DNA of 41,450 nucleotides from Nitrospira sp. (GTDB taxonomy: Bacteria > Nitrospirota > Nitrospiria > Nitrospirales > UBA8639): NCBI GenBank assembly GCA_028819435.1, contig JAPPLK010000033.1, forward strand, positions 1 to 41,450. Direction: 5' to 3'. The translations under genes and the position numbers were made by a program. The notes below the pieces were generated by a model that did not search any database, was not told where the DNA came from, and saw only the letters and a list, made by a program, of their open reading frames with translations. Position 1 is the stretch's first letter. Each line of letters opens with the position of its first letter. This document shows positions 15,313 to 24,779 of this stretch, piece by piece.

Positions 15313-17391
15313 ATGCCAGATGACCCGAATAGGCCCTCCGAAGCGTTGAATCCTCCCAGGGCCCAAACGATTCCCACGACCCTGGAAGAACATGGCCGGT
15401 CACGGGTAGATCCGTACTATTGGTTGGCCGAGCGCGACAACCCCGACGTGCTGGCCTATCTCGAGGAAGAGAATGCCTATGCCCGGGGAGTCATGGCCCA
15501 CCACGCGACGTTCGAGGACGCCCTGTTTGAAGAGATCAAGGGTCGGATCAAACAGACTGATTTGTCCGTCCCGTACAAACTCGATGACTACTACTATTAC
15601 ACGCGATACGAGGAGGGAAAGGAATATCCCCTGTACTGCCGGAAGCGGGAAACGTTGGATGCGCAGGAAGAGCTGATGCTGGACGTGAACACATTGGCCG
15701 AAGGTCATGAATATTTTGCCATCGGCGGGATGGCCGTGAGTTTTGCCCAGGACCTGCTTGCGTATGCGTTCGATACGCAGGGGAGGCGTATCTACACGGT
15801 GTGCTTCAAGAACCTGGAAACCGGCGAGTCGTTGGACGACGTGTTGGAAAACGTGACGGGCAACCTCGCTTGGGCCAATGACAACGCAACGCTGTTCTAC
15901 GGCAAACGGGACCCGGATACCCTGCGCGCGTTTCAGGTGTTTCGACATCGGCTGGGTCATGATCCGTCCTCCGACGTCCTGGTATTCGAAGAAGAGGACG
16001 AGACGTTTTCCACGACCGTCTTCAAGACCAAGTCGAAGCAGTACCTGATGATTGCGTCGCATCAAACCGTGAGCACGGAATATCGCTATCTGTCGGCGGA
16101 TGATCCTGACGGCGAATTTTCGGTGTTTCTGCCTCGCGAGCGGTTTCATGAGTACGACGTGGACCATGACCGGGACGCGTTTTATATTCGGACCAACTGG
16201 CAGGCGAAGAACTTCCGTCTCATGAAGACGCCGCTTCTGCAGACGGACCGGTCGTCGTGGCAGGAGGTCCTTCCCCATCGTGACGACGTTTTACTGGAAT
16301 CCTTTGAACTCTTCCGGGATTTCCTGGTGACGGAAGAACGGCACCAGGGGTTGGTGCGGTTCCGCGTCATACCGGCGAAAGGAGACGGCGAACACTACGT
16401 GGATTTTGGAGAACCCGCGTATGCGGCGGCGTTGGGGGACAATCATGATTTCAATGCATCCGCCTTGCGGTACGAATATACCTCCATGACTACGCCGGAG
16501 TCGGTTTACGACTATGACGTGAACACCCGTGAGAAGGTCCTGCTGAAGCGGGAAGAAGTCCTGGGCGGGTTCGAGATCTCGCATTACGCCACCGAACGAA
16601 CGTGGGCCCCGGCGCCGGATGGACAACGGATTCCGATTTCGTTGGTGTACCGGAAAACGCTCCGGAAACGCGAAGCGAACCCGCTCCTGCTGTACGGATA
16701 CGGGTCCTACGGCATCAGCATGGACGCGGACTTTCGTTCTCCGCGTTTAAGCCTGCTCGACAGGGGATTCGTGTTTGCGATTGCGCACGTGCGGGGCGGG
16801 GAGGAGTTGGGTCGCGACTGGTATGAGTCAGGGAAACTCTTTCACAAGAAAAACACGTTTACGGATTTTATCGCCTGCGCCGAACACTTGGTGCAACAAG
16901 GCTATGCCACAAAAGAGCACGTGTATGCCATGGGTGGCAGCGCCGGCGGGTTACTCATGGGGGCGGTGATCAACGTGCGGCCTGACCTGTTTCACGGGGT
17001 GGTGGCGCAAGTCCCGTTTGTCGACGTCATAACTACGATGTTGGATACGTCAATTCCCCTGACCACGGGAGAATACGATGAATGGGGGGATCCCAACCGG
17101 AAAGAAGATTACGAGTACATGCTGTCCTATTCGCCGTATGACAACGTCACGGAACAGGCCTATCCGCATCTCCTCGTGACCACGGGACTCCATGATTCCC
17201 AAGTGCAATATTGGGAACCCGCGAAATGGGTGGCCAAATTACGCCGCGTGAAAACCGACCGGAACCTGTTGCTCCTCAAAACCAACATGGACGCGGGCCA
17301 CGGAGGAGCGTCCGGACGGTTCCAGCGATACAAAGAACTGGCCTTCATCTATGCCTTCCTCCTGGACTTGGCAGGTTTGGCGGAATCATGA
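15313..17391 (+). CDS. ptrB: Oligopeptidase B (S9A prolyl-oligopeptidase family)
   Basis: This cytosolic serine peptidase of 692 residues cuts short peptides after Arg or Lys. The first 400 residues are the seven-bladed beta-propeller that excludes large substrates, with typical segments RVDPYYWLAERDNPDVLAYL near the N-terminus. The hydrolase domain carries the triad Ser543 in GGSAGG, Asp628 in LHDSQVQYWEP and His663 in DAGHGG. The ATG follows AAGGAG. The length fits the family, and the gene is probably alone, since a repeat cluster and a convergent gene follow. Confidence 0.94.
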   Translation: MPDDPNRPSEALNPPRAQTIPTTLEEHGRSRVDPYYWLAERDNPDVLAYLEEENAYARGVMAHHATFEDALFEEIKGRIKQTDLSVPYKLDDYYYYTRYEEGKEYPLYCRKRETLDAQEELMLDVNTLAEGHEYFAIGGMAVSFAQDLLAYAFDTQGRRIYTVCFKNLETGESLDDVLENVTGNLAWANDNATLFYGKRDPDTLRAFQVFRHRLGHDPSSDVLVFEEEDETFSTTVFKTKSKQYLMIASHQTVSTEYRYLSADDPDGEFSVFLPRERFHEYDVDHDRDAFYIRTNWQAKNFRLMKTPLLQTDRSSWQEVLPHRDDVLLESFELFRDFLVTEERHQGLVRFRVIPAKGDGEHYVDFGEPAYAAALGDNHDFNASALRYEYTSMTTPESVYDYDVNTREKVLLKREEVLGGFEISHYATERTWAPAPDGQRIPISLVYRKTLRKREANPLLLYGYGSYGISMDADFRSPRLSLLDRGFVFAIAHVRGGEELGRDWYESGKLFHKKNTFTDFIACAEHLVQQGYATKEHVYAMGGSAGGLLMGAVINVRPDLFHGVVAQVPFVDVITTMLDTSIPLTTGEYDEWGDPNRKEDYEYMLSYSPYDNVTEQAYPHLLVTTGLHDSQVQYWEPAKWVAKLRRVKTDRNLLLLKTNMDAGHGGASGRFQRYKELAFIYAFLLDLAGLAES

Positions 17392-17489
17392 ACCGCATTG
17401 TAGCTTGACGGACAACCACAGGGGCTTGTCCCTACATCATAGTTTTTGTAGGGGACGGCCCCTGTGCCGTCCCGAAAACATACTATGGG
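17392..17489. repeat. Two hairpin repeats between convergent genes
   Basis: GACAACCACAGGGGCTTGTC (17410-17429) and GGGGACGGCCCCTGTGCCGTCC (17451-17472) lie back to back between ptrB and the sigma factor gene. Both can form hairpins on either strand and are likely to block convergent transcription. Confidence 0.55.
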
Positions 17490-18626
17490 TCAACACATTG
17501 CCGCCAGTTGTCCCTTCATGACCGGTTCACGAAGTTTTTTCAGGGCCAGCACTTCGATTTGTCGGATCCGTTCGCGCGTCACGTTCAGGAGTTTCCCCAC
17601 TTCTTCGAGCGTACGGGATTTTTCGTTGCCGATGCCGAAACGTAACCGGATCACCTGTTCTTCTCGTGGCGTCAGGAACCCAAGCAAACGATGAAGTTGA
17701 GATCGCACCTGTTCTTCCTGAACATTGGTATCAGGGGCCGGAGCATTGTCATCCGGGAGACAATCTTCCAGGAACGTTTCCCCGTCGGCATTGGGTTGAT
17801 CAAAAGAAATCGGTTCCAGGAACGCCTGCATCACCTGCTGCACCCGTTCGGGATTGGTGGCCAAAGCCAAGGCAATTTCCTCGTGACTGGGCTCGCGTCC
17901 CAGCTTTTGTGCCAGACGATGGGAAACCTTGATCATGCGTTGCCACGCTTCGGTTGTATGAACCGGAACCCTGATGGTCCGGGACTGGTCGGCCACGGCG
18001 CGTAAAATACCCTGGCGGATCCACCACGTGGCATACGTGCTGAATTTGAACCCCTTCCGGTATTGAAACCGTTCGGCCGCCCGCATCAATCCGATGTTTC
18101 CCTCCTGGACGAGATCGAGAAACGCCAGCCCGCGTCCCGTAAATCGTTTGGCAATATCGACGACAAGACGAAGGTTGCGTTGAACCAACTCTTCCTTGGC
18201 CTGTTCCAATTGGGCGCGGTTATCAGCCAACTCGCGTTGAAGTTCTCGCAGGCGTTTCCCGAGCATGCGGCCTTTCAATCCGCGACCGGGCAAGGCGTTG
18301 CTGAGTCCGGACAAGCGTTTCTTTGCTTCGTTCAGGGCAGGGGCCGACAAGCCGCTCAGTTCCCGAATCTCGGTCAGGGAGTGCAACGCTTCATGAAACT
18401 CAGGCCCGTTGCCGAGGGCGCTGACGTCTCGAACGGCTTGGGCGAGCACGTCCCGGATGTTTTGGCTGCTCTCGTCAATCCGTTTGGCCAGATCCAACTC
18501 ATCCTGTTTGTTCAGGAGTGGGTGTGACCGGAAGGTACGAAAATAGATCGGTTCCAGCACGGTGTCCTGAGTTTTCTTCTCTTCATGTTTCTTGTCATTC
18601 GGAAAATTCTCGATCATGGCATCCAC
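17490..18626 (-). CDS. Group 2 sigma-70 family sigma factor (RpoD/RpoS-like)
   Basis: This 378-residue sigma factor directs RNA polymerase to promoters. Region 1.2 is at [21 protein letters not shown] spacer helix segment of about 90 residues follows, then region 2 ([52 protein letters not shown]). Region 3 begins at TIRVPVH, and region 4 ends with the helix-turn-helix [20 protein letters not shown]. There is no acidic region 1.1, which points to a non-essential group 2 factor. It lies 47 bp downstream of the HtrA/DegP gene on the same strand and may be co-transcribed, suggesting a stress role. Confidence 0.88.
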   Translation of the reverse strand: MDAMIENFPNDKKHEEKKTQDTVLEPIYFRTFRSHPLLNKQDELDLAKRIDESSQNIRDVLAQAVRDVSALGNGPEFHEALHSLTEIRELSGLSAPALNEAKKRLSGLSNALPGRGLKGRMLGKRLRELQRELADNRAQLEQAKEELVQRNLRLVVDIAKRFTGRGLAFLDLVQEGNIGLMRAAERFQYRKGFKFSTYATWWIRQGILRAVADQSRTIRVPVHTTEAWQRMIKVSHRLAQKLGREPSHEEIALALATNPERVQQVMQAFLEPISFDQPNADGETFLEDCLPDDNAPAPDTNVQEEQVRSQLHRLLGFLTPREEQVIRLRFGIGNEKSRTLEEVGKLLNVTRERIRQIEVLALKKLREPVMKGQLAAMC

Positions 18627-18673
18627 CGTCCTTTCTCCTCTCTCGTTACAAAAGGATCCGATTCCTTCCCCGG

Positions 18674-20218
18674 TTATACCTTGACGGTCAGGAACAGCGA
18701 CGTTCCTTGACGGTTGATAAACAGGAGAATCGTTTGCTCCTTTGACAAGGCGTTCACCGCTTGTCGAAAGTCTTGCGACGATTCCACCGGCGTATGGTTG
18801 ATCTCACGTATCACGTCGCCTTGAACGAGTCCGGCCTGTTCAGCCTGGCTGCCAGCGCGAACGTCCGTCACGACGACGCCAGCGACGTGACCGTCAATGC
18901 CGAGTTGTTTAGCCGTGCGGGGAGTGAGATCCTCCACGGTCAGTCCGGCCAGGCGAGACCCCGCATCGGGTTGCTGCGAAGCGGCGACCCGATGCCCCAT
19001 CGGATGTTCAACGATCGTCGTCCGCAGGGTTTGCTTGGCTCCGTCACGCATGACCGTGATGGTGACCTTGGTTCCGACCGTGGTGGTGGTCACCGCCCGT
19101 TGCAACTCCCTGGGGTCGGCAATGGGTTGATCCTGGTATCCGGTGATGGTATCGCCTCGCCGGAGTCCGGCTTGGTCAGCCGGGCTCGCGTCACGGACCT
19201 CCGTCACAATGGCGCCGTCCGGACGGTCCAGGTGAAACGACTTGGCCAGTTCAGGCGTCACGGCTTGGATCCCGACGCCCAAAAACCCACGAGTGACTTT
19301 TCCCGTCGACACCAGGCTGGCATAGACGTGTTGGCCGATGCTGGCAGGAATAGCCAATCCGACGCCCTGGTAGCCGCCCGTCCGCGAGAGAATAGCGGTG
19401 TTGATACCCACCAATTCGCCGTGCATGTTGACCAGGGCGCCGCCGGAGTTACCGGGATTGATCGCGGCATCGGTTTGGATGAAGTCTTCATATTGCGTGA
19501 TGCCGACGCCGCGACCCTTGGCGCTCACGATGCCCTGTGTGACCGTGGAGCGCAGCCCGAATGGACTTCCGATTGCGAGGACGTAGTCCCCGACCTCGAG
19601 TTTGGACGAATTGCCCCAGGCGATGAACGGCAGGTTGTCTCCTTGAATTTTAATCACGGCCAAATCCGTTTGCGGGTCGCTGCCTACGATCGAGCCGGTG
19701 AACTCCCGTTTGTCGAGCAAGGCAACCGTGACCGTCTTTGCGCCATCGACGACGTGGTGGTTGGTGACCACGTATCCCTCGGGACTCACGATGACCCCGG
19801 ACCCCATTCCCTTGCCGCGAGGTTCTTGCCAGGGGTTGGAGAAGGGCGGCGTCCCATGGGAATGTTTGTCTCGCGGGTCGAACTTGAACCAATCGGGGAG
19901 ACTGGGGAGATCCGGCGCGTCAGGGAGTCCCGTGCCCATAACCTTGGAGGCGGTGATATTGACGACGGCCGGCCTGACGGCTTTGACAATGTGTGCGAAC
20001 CCGCGTCCGACCCCGGTATCGGACGGGCCGGCTTGCGTCATGGAAGGAGCCGGAGTCGGAACTGCGGAAGGGTCCGGCGATCCCACCGCGCCGGTCGAAA
20101 ACGCGGCGACCAGCATTCCCGTAAACAATACGCTCATCGTGAGAACGACCAGGAAATTCTTCCTGCCCTGCGTCCCGGTGAGCGACGTGGACAATGAACT
20201 ATACGGTGATTGTTTCAT
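18674..20218 (-). CDS. degP: HtrA/DegP-type periplasmic serine protease with two PDZ domains
   Basis: This envelope protease/chaperone of 514 residues has an N-terminal signal anchor (NFLVVLTMSVLFTGMLVAAF, 21-40) followed by a Pro/Ser-rich linker. The trypsin-like domain has its triad intact: His155 in VTNHHVVDGA, Asp185 in TDLAVIKI and Ser258 in NPGNSGGALV. Two PDZ domains end the protein (around LGVGIQAVTPEL and GLTVEDLTPRTAKQLGI). The start is the ATG at 20218 with GGAGGAACCC upstream; the TTG/ATG-less extension to 20266 is not needed. It precedes a sigma factor gene and lies downstream of a two-component system. Confidence 0.93.
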   Translation of the reverse strand: MKQSPYSSLSTSLTGTQGRKNFLVVLTMSVLFTGMLVAAFSTGAVGSPDPSAVPTPAPSMTQAGPSDTGVGRGFAHIVKAVRPAVVNITASKVMGTGLPDAPDLPSLPDWFKFDPRDKHSHGTPPFSNPWQEPRGKGMGSGVIVSPEGYVVTNHHVVDGAKTVTVALLDKREFTGSIVGSDPQTDLAVIKIQGDNLPFIAWGNSSKLEVGDYVLAIGSPFGLRSTVTQGIVSAKGRGVGITQYEDFIQTDAAINPGNSGGALVNMHGELVGINTAILSRTGGYQGVGLAIPASIGQHVYASLVSTGKVTRGFLGVGIQAVTPELAKSFHLDRPDGAIVTEVRDASPADQAGLRRGDTITGYQDQPIADPRELQRAVTTTTVGTKVTITVMRDGAKQTLRTTIVEHPMGHRVAASQQPDAGSRLAGLTVEDLTPRTAKQLGIDGHVAGVVVTDVRAGSQAEQAGLVQGDVIREINHTPVESSQDFRQAVNALSKEQTILLFINRQGTSLFLTVKV

Positions 20219-20524
20219 GGGTTCCTCCTTGATGTAGGGGTGAAGTTGTGTATTCGCCCTGTTCAATCATGCGTTGAAACAGTTGTAGCACTGGAACATG
20301 AAAGGAAAATTAATCGTGGATTAAAAACTTCTAATTTGGAGCGAGGAGAAACTTCCCAACTCCCTCGCCCCTTGAGGGAGAGGGCTGGGGTGAGGGGACA
20401 AAAGACCCTGGATCCCCGATCAAGTCGGGGATGACAGCAGGCAGTCGAGTAGGCTGGATGAGCGAAGCATACCCAGACAGAGAGAAGCGTCAGTCAGGAG
20501 GGGACAAAGGGCGGGCAAAAATCG
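20219..20524. repeat. Regulatory gap upstream of degP with repeats
   Basis: About 306 bp separate the sensor kinase stop from the degP start. Near degP the DNA is AT-rich (around 20300-20340) and must hold its promoter. Farther away are the CCCTCGCCCC-GGGAGAGGGCTGGGGTGAGGGG palindrome family (20360-20399), the CCTGGATCCCCGATC...TCGGGGATGACAG family (20407-20436), and a short AGGCTGGATGAGCGAAGC unit. No coding sequence is seen. Confidence 0.5.
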
Positions 20525-21952
20525 TCAAGAAACAGGGGTGCAGGGAAGCAGTGGGAGAGATAGTGTAAAACAGGAGCCTTGCCCGAAGGTGCTGGCAACC
20601 TCAATGTCGCCGTGGTGCGCTTCGGCAATCCATTTGCAGATCGACAACCCAAGGCCGGTCCCTTTTTGTGCATGCGCGCGTGCGGCATCAGTTCGGTAAA
20701 ATCGGTCGAAGACGAGACGTTGTTCTTCCGGAGTCATACCGATCCCATGATCTCGAACGGTCACCCTGGCCATTCCGCGGTATTGCGTCAACCCGAGTTC
20801 CACGGTGCCGCGGGGCAAGGAATATTTGACGGCGTTGTCGACCAGGTTCAGGATCAGTTCCCGAAGCCGCCATTCATCTCCCGATACTCGGAGCGGTTCG
20901 ACTTGCCCCAAGGTCGTTGAGATTTGTTGCTCTTTGCCCAGGACCATGGCTTGCATGTAAATTTCCTGCACCAACGTATCGAGTTGTACGGGGTCTGATG
21001 CGACGTGCACTTCCCCGAGATCGGCGCGTGAGAGAAACATCAGTTCTTCCACAATGCGGCTCATCCGGTCGATTTCTTCCAGGTTACTTTCCAGGGCTTC
21101 CCGGTACACTTCCGGCGAACGGGGTTTTCGTAACGCCAGTTCGGTTTCACCCTTCGTGATTGTCAGCGGGGTGCGTAATTCGTGCGAGGCGTCGGCGCTG
21201 AATTGACGGATCTGTCGAATCGAGGTCTCAAGCCTGGCGATCATATCGTTAAACGTGGAAGCCAAGCGACCGATTTCGTCTTTCGACGTGGTTTCGATCC
21301 GTTGTGTGAGATCGCCTCCGGCAATCCGTTGAGCGGTCAGAGTGATATCGTCCACGGGTCGCAACGCCCGCCCAGCCAGGAACCAGCCCCCCAACATACT
21401 GACCATCACGGCTAACGGAGAGCCGATGAGCAAGACGAACACGAGGCGATCCAGCATTTCTTTCTTGGGCTGGAGAGATGTCCCGACCCGCAAAATATTG
21501 ACGAGGGTCTGTCCATGTCGAACCGGATACGAAAGCAAGCGTATGGGGATTTCGTCATGGAACCGGATGGTTTCGAAGACGGCCTGGCCTTGCAGGCTCG
21601 ATTGAAGGGCGGTTTGGCTGAGGGGAATGTTGCGGGTCTTGATGTTCGCGGACTGGAGGGTGACTTGTCCCTGCGGGCCGAAAATTTGGAAGAACTTGTC
21701 GATAAGGGCCAACTCGGGAAAGGCTTGCGCCAAGTCGTCCAACAACAGGAATGGCCCAAAGCGATGTTCTTCAAGCGACCGGGAGGCTGCCACGGCCGCT
21801 TCCTCCAGCGAACGGTCAATCTGGTCTTCCAACGCGCGGGCCACGACGACGTACAGCGCGGTCGCGAAGAGGAGCATGATCAAGGCCAAGCCCCCGCCAT
21901 ACCAGATGGTCAACCGGACGCGGATGGACGTGTTGGCCCGCGGGCTAGGCAT
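20525..21952 (-). CDS. HAMP-domain sensor histidine kinase (heavy-metal/CusS-like)
   Basis: This inner-membrane kinase of 475 residues has two membrane helices (about 15-37 and 170-194) bounding a periplasmic sensor domain. A HAMP linker, the dimerisation/phosphoacceptor helix with FSADASHELRTPLT (His257) and an ATPase domain follow, with the N-box ELILNLVDNAVKYS and G-boxes VRDHGIGM and GTGLGLSI. The layout fits the IrlB/CusS/CzcS group, but no metal efflux genes are nearby, so the signal cannot be inferred from homology. It overlaps the upstream response regulator by 8 bases and lies upstream of degP on the same strand. Confidence 0.9.
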   Translation of the reverse strand: MPSPRANTSIRVRLTIWYGGGLALIMLLFATALYVVVARALEDQIDRSLEEAAVAASRSLEEHRFGPFLLLDDLAQAFPELALIDKFFQIFGPQGQVTLQSANIKTRNIPLSQTALQSSLQGQAVFETIRFHDEIPIRLLSYPVRHGQTLVNILRVGTSLQPKKEMLDRLVFVLLIGSPLAVMVSMLGGWFLAGRALRPVDDITLTAQRIAGGDLTQRIETTSKDEIGRLASTFNDMIARLETSIRQIRQFSADASHELRTPLTITKGETELALRKPRSPEVYREALESNLEEIDRMSRIVEELMFLSRADLGEVHVASDPVQLDTLVQEIYMQAMVLGKEQQISTTLGQVEPLRVSGDEWRLRELILNLVDNAVKYSLPRGTVELGLTQYRGMARVTVRDHGIGMTPEEQRLVFDRFYRTDAARAHAQKGTGLGLSICKWIAEAHHGDIEVASTFGQGSCFTLSLPLLPCTPVS

Positions 21953-22628
21953 CGGTCAACTTCAGGGTATAGCCGCTGCCGCGGACGGTGTGGATGAGCT
22001 CCCGGTCATAGCCGCGATCGATTTTGTTTCGGAGATAACTGATATAGACGTCGATGACGTTCGTGAAGGTGTCAAAATCCAGGTCCCACACGTGCTCGGC
22101 AATCATCGGGCGCGTGAGGACGCGTCCCGAATTGCGCATCATGTATTCCAGCAACGCGTATTCCTTCGAGGTCAGGTCAATCCGTTGCCCGCCGCGCGTG
22201 ACTTCATGGTTGGTGGGATTAAGGATAAGATCGTCAACCTGCAACAGGCCAGCCGAGTCTCCACTGGCTCGACGCAACAATGCCCGGGCCCTGGCGAGCA
22301 GCTCCTCAATGGCAAAGGGTTTGGTCAGGTAGTCGTCCGCGCCGGCGTCCAACCCTTTCACGCGCTGGTCCACTTTCGAACGCGCGGTCAGGATGAGAAT
22401 CGGAGTGGTGACCTTGGCGTCCCGGACGGCTTTCAGCACGTCGATTCCGGGCAGGCCGGGCAGCATGAGATCCAGGATGATCAGGTCATAGTCGACTTCC
22501 GATGCCAGGTCTCGACCTTGAATGCCGTCGGAACACACGTCCACCGCGTAACTCTCTTCTTCCAATGCGCGGCGAATAAAGGAAGCGACCTTGGGTTCGT
22601 CTTCGACGATCAGAATACGCATGGCCAC
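21945..22628 (-). CDS. OmpR-family response regulator
   Basis: This DNA-binding regulator of 227 residues pairs with the overlapping sensor kinase gene. The receiver domain has the acidic pocket VEDE, the phosphoacceptor Asp53 in LIILDLMLPG and the Lys in LTKPF. The C-terminal winged helix has SKEYALLEYMMRNSGRVLTR, the recognition region DTFTNVIDVYISYLRNKID and the final HTVRGSGYTLK. It is most like CusR/CzcR-type regulators. The start could be ATG 22628 or 22622 (MRILIVEDEP). It follows a small membrane protein gene by 21 bp. Confidence 0.93.
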   Translation of the reverse strand: MAMRILIVEDEPKVASFIRRALEEESYAVDVCSDGIQGRDLASEVDYDLIILDLMLPGLPGIDVLKAVRDAKVTTPILILTARSKVDQRVKGLDAGADDYLTKPFAIEELLARARALLRRASGDSAGLLQVDDLILNPTNHEVTRGGQRIDLTSKEYALLEYMMRNSGRVLTRPMIAEHVWDLDFDTFTNVIDVYISYLRNKIDRGYDRELIHTVRGSGYTLKLTDA

Positions 22629-22649
22629 TCATATTATAGCATTATTGAT

Positions 22650-23051
22650 CTATTCGGCCTCTTTCAAGCGGAATCCGTATTCCCGGCTGGTCAAGGCGAC
22701 GATGGCGCCGGTTGCGTTGTCATAATAGGCGGCTTGCCACGTGGGACGTCCCCGGTCGTCAAGCGTGGTTGCGGCACAGCGGACGACTTTATCCAGCGAT
22801 TGTTTCTCGGCAAGCGGCAGCGCGTGCCATCGAGATCCGACGTGGACCCAGAGCAGGTTGGACAGGCTGGGTGGGTGGCTCGTGCCCCGGATGCCCCGGT
22901 CGGCATACGTGGACAGTGTGGCTTCGGCCGCTTGCGGTTCACATTGCGGAACCCTCGACCAGTATACCACAATAGCCGTGAGCACGAGACCCGCGGCCAC
23001 CAGGCTGAGCGGCAGGATTTTGTTGGCGGTTCGGAAAGATGATCCGGTCAT
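22650..23051 (-). CDS. Uncharacterised membrane-anchored protein upstream of the two-component genes
   Basis: The 133-residue product has one N-terminal hydrophobic segment (ILPLSLVAAGLVLTAIVVYW, 12-31), so it is probably a periplasmic domain tethered to the inner membrane. The remainder is soluble, with two cysteines (in VPQCEPQ and VVRCAAT) and no motif I recognise. It lies 21 bp before the response regulator gene on the same strand and is likely co-transcribed with it. This suggests, but does not show, a role as an accessory to signal sensing. The divergent neighbour is sthA. Confidence 0.55.
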   Translation of the reverse strand: MTGSSFRTANKILPLSLVAAGLVLTAIVVYWSRVPQCEPQAAEATLSTYADRGIRGTSHPPSLSNLLWVHVGSRWHALPLAEKQSLDKVVRCAATTLDDRGRPTWQAAYYDNATGAIVALTSREYGFRLKEAE

Positions 23052-23219
23052 CGTGCCTTCAGGCTCAGGAGCAAAAAAACGTGATGAGACAATTTTTTAG
23101 TGGAATCATGATGTCCCGATGGATAATATTATCAAAATTACAAAAATCGGTCCGCAACTTTCTGATATCCTCAACGACCACCAACAAATCAATGGGTCAC
23201 AAGCCCTGGGGTAGCTGAC

Positions 23220-24632
23220 ATGCCAAAAGCGATACGTGACATGATAGACGCCGATCTTTTGTGTATCGGCAGCGGGCCGGCTGGCCAGCGGGCCGCTGTG
23301 CAAGCGGCGAAGCTGGGCAAGCGCGTGGTCGTCATTGAAAAACAACGGGTGGTCGGGGGCGTCTGTCTGGATACGGGAACTATTCCCAGTAAGACCTTTC
23401 GTGAAGCCGTGCTGGCGTTTGGCCGGCAAGCCGAACAATTTGGCAAACGTCATGGATTTGCCGTGCCCTCCCGCCCAAGTGTTGATCAGTTATTTGCGAG
23501 AGTAAACGAGGTAGTAGAACGGGAAGGGGAGGTGGTGCAACGGCAACTGGAACGCAACGACATTACGGTGGTCCGGGGCGAAGCGTCGTTCATTGACGAA
23601 CGCACCGTCCAAGTCTTTGCAGAAGAGGCCCTGCAATGGGTACAGGCAGAACACGTCGTGATTGCCGTGGGTACCGTGCCCGCCCCGCCGCTTGGCGTGA
23701 AGGGCGAGCATCCGCAGATCATCACCAGTGATCAAGTGATGAACTTGGAGTGCCTGCCCCGGTCCATGGCCGTCGTGGGCGCAGGGGTAATCGGTTTGGA
23801 ATATGCTTCGATGTTTGGCTCCCTCGGCGTCGATGTGACGCTGGTGGACAGCCGTCATCGGCCCTTGGAATTTTTGGATGCCGAAATTGTGGATGAACTC
23901 ATTCATCAAATGCGGAATTACGGCGTGACCTTTCGACTTGGGGAAACGGTCAAACTGATGGAATGTTCCGAAGGGAAACCGACGAAGGCCGTGATTTACC
24001 TGGAGTCGGGGAAAAAGCTCGTGTCCGATCTGGTGTTGTTTGCAGTCGGCCGCATCGGGGCGACTGGGTCGTTAGAATTGGAACGCGCGGGCCTCGAGGC
24101 CGACGAGCGTGGCCGGTTGAAGGTCAACGAACGATTTCAGACCGCCGTGCCTCATATCTTTGCCGCCGGTGACGTGATCGGGTATCCCAGTTTAGCCGCC
24201 ACGTCATCCGAGCAAGGTCGTCTGGCGGCCTGTCACGCCTTTGGGATGAAGGCGGAGCCCATGTCGGCGAATTTTCCCATCGGGATTTACGCCGTGCCGG
24301 AAATTTCCATGGTGGGCGAGAATGAGCAGGACCTCACCAGGAAGAAAGTGCCCTATGAAATCGGGATGGCCCGCTATCGGGAAATCGCGCGCGGGCACAT
24401 CATGGGCGATGACAGCGGACTCCTCAAACTGCTGTTCCATCGCAAGAATCGCCAACTGCTGGGCGTGCATGCCATCGGATTGGGCGCCACGGAGTTGGTG
24501 CACGTCGGCCAAGCCGTATTGGGCTTGGGCGGCGGGTTAGACTACTTTTTAAACACCGTCTTCAATTATCCCACCATGGCTGAATGTTACAAAGTTGCCT
24601 CGCTGGATGCCTTCAATAAGTTGGCGCAGTAA
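23220..24632 (+). CDS. sthA: Soluble pyridine nucleotide transhydrogenase (SthA-type)
   Basis: This FAD-dependent flavoprotein of the disulfide reductase superfamily moves hydride between NADPH and NAD+. The 470 residues contain the FAD-binding GSGPAGQRAAVQAAKLG, the NAD(P) site VVGAGVIGLEYASMFGSLG, the FAD-binding AAGDVIGYPSLA and a C-terminal dimerisation domain. At the redox-active position the sequence reads VCLDTGTIPSK: Cys49 is present but the second Cys is Thr54. That replacement is characteristic of SthA and excludes lipoamide dehydrogenase or mercuric reductase activity. The start is ATG 23220; ATG 23241 (MIDADLL) is possible. Confidence 0.88.
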   Translation: MPKAIRDMIDADLLCIGSGPAGQRAAVQAAKLGKRVVVIEKQRVVGGVCLDTGTIPSKTFREAVLAFGRQAEQFGKRHGFAVPSRPSVDQLFARVNEVVEREGEVVQRQLERNDITVVRGEASFIDERTVQVFAEEALQWVQAEHVVIAVGTVPAPPLGVKGEHPQIITSDQVMNLECLPRSMAVVGAGVIGLEYASMFGSLGVDVTLVDSRHRPLEFLDAEIVDELIHQMRNYGVTFRLGETVKLMECSEGKPTKAVIYLESGKKLVSDLVLFAVGRIGATGSLELERAGLEADERGRLKVNERFQTAVPHIFAAGDVIGYPSLAATSSEQGRLAACHAFGMKAEPMSANFPIGIYAVPEISMVGENEQDLTRKKVPYEIGMARYREIARGHIMGDDSGLLKLLFHRKNRQLLGVHAIGLGATELVHVGQAVLGLGGGLDYFLNTVFNYPTMAECYKVASLDAFNKLAQ

Positions 24633-24690
24633 CCTGCCTGCAGCGTCATCGTTCGATCGTGGCACCATCCTTCTTTCTCCCTCTCTGCGC

Positions 24691-24779
24691 AAAAGTTTAC
24701 AGAATGTACAAAACTTTACAAAGTTTACAAAATGTACAAAAATTATTTTTTGTCAAAAAGTTTACAATTGTAAACTTTT
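24691..24779 (+). promoter_or_regulatory. AT-rich block with direct repeats and a 24-bp perfect palindrome
   Basis: Two direct repeats of AAAGTTTACARAATGTACAAA (the R being G, then A) start at 24692 and 24720, 28 bp apart. They are followed by a perfect 24-bp palindrome at 24756-24779, with arms AAAAGTTTACAA and TTGTAAACTTTT. TTTACA/TGTAAA words occur in all of them. The block lies between sthA and the Tsx-like gene, both on the plus strand. It could be an operator array for a dimeric regulator of the downstream porin gene, or the palindrome could act as a bidirectional terminator. The surrounding DNA is far more GC-rich. Confidence 0.5.

Noticed and set aside
18761-20197. 478-codon open frame on the plus strand opposite degP
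   Set aside because: It is the shadow of a GC-rich gene with all HtrA motifs on the other strand; the peptide has no recognisable domain or plausible composition.
21627-23042. 471-codon open frame on the plus strand opposite the two-component genes
   Set aside because: It covers the kinase and regulator, both of which have complete motif sets on the minus strand.
23220-24632. Dihydrolipoamide dehydrogenase or mercuric reductase
   Set aside because: The redox-active CxxxxC is CxxxxT (Cys49, Thr54), which is the transhydrogenase pattern.
24691-24779. Possible CRISPR remnant (repeated TTTACA...TGTACA units)
   Set aside because: Only two direct repeats, with a 28-bp period that leaves almost no spacer, followed by a palindrome; there are no cas genes adjacent. 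An operator or terminator fits better.
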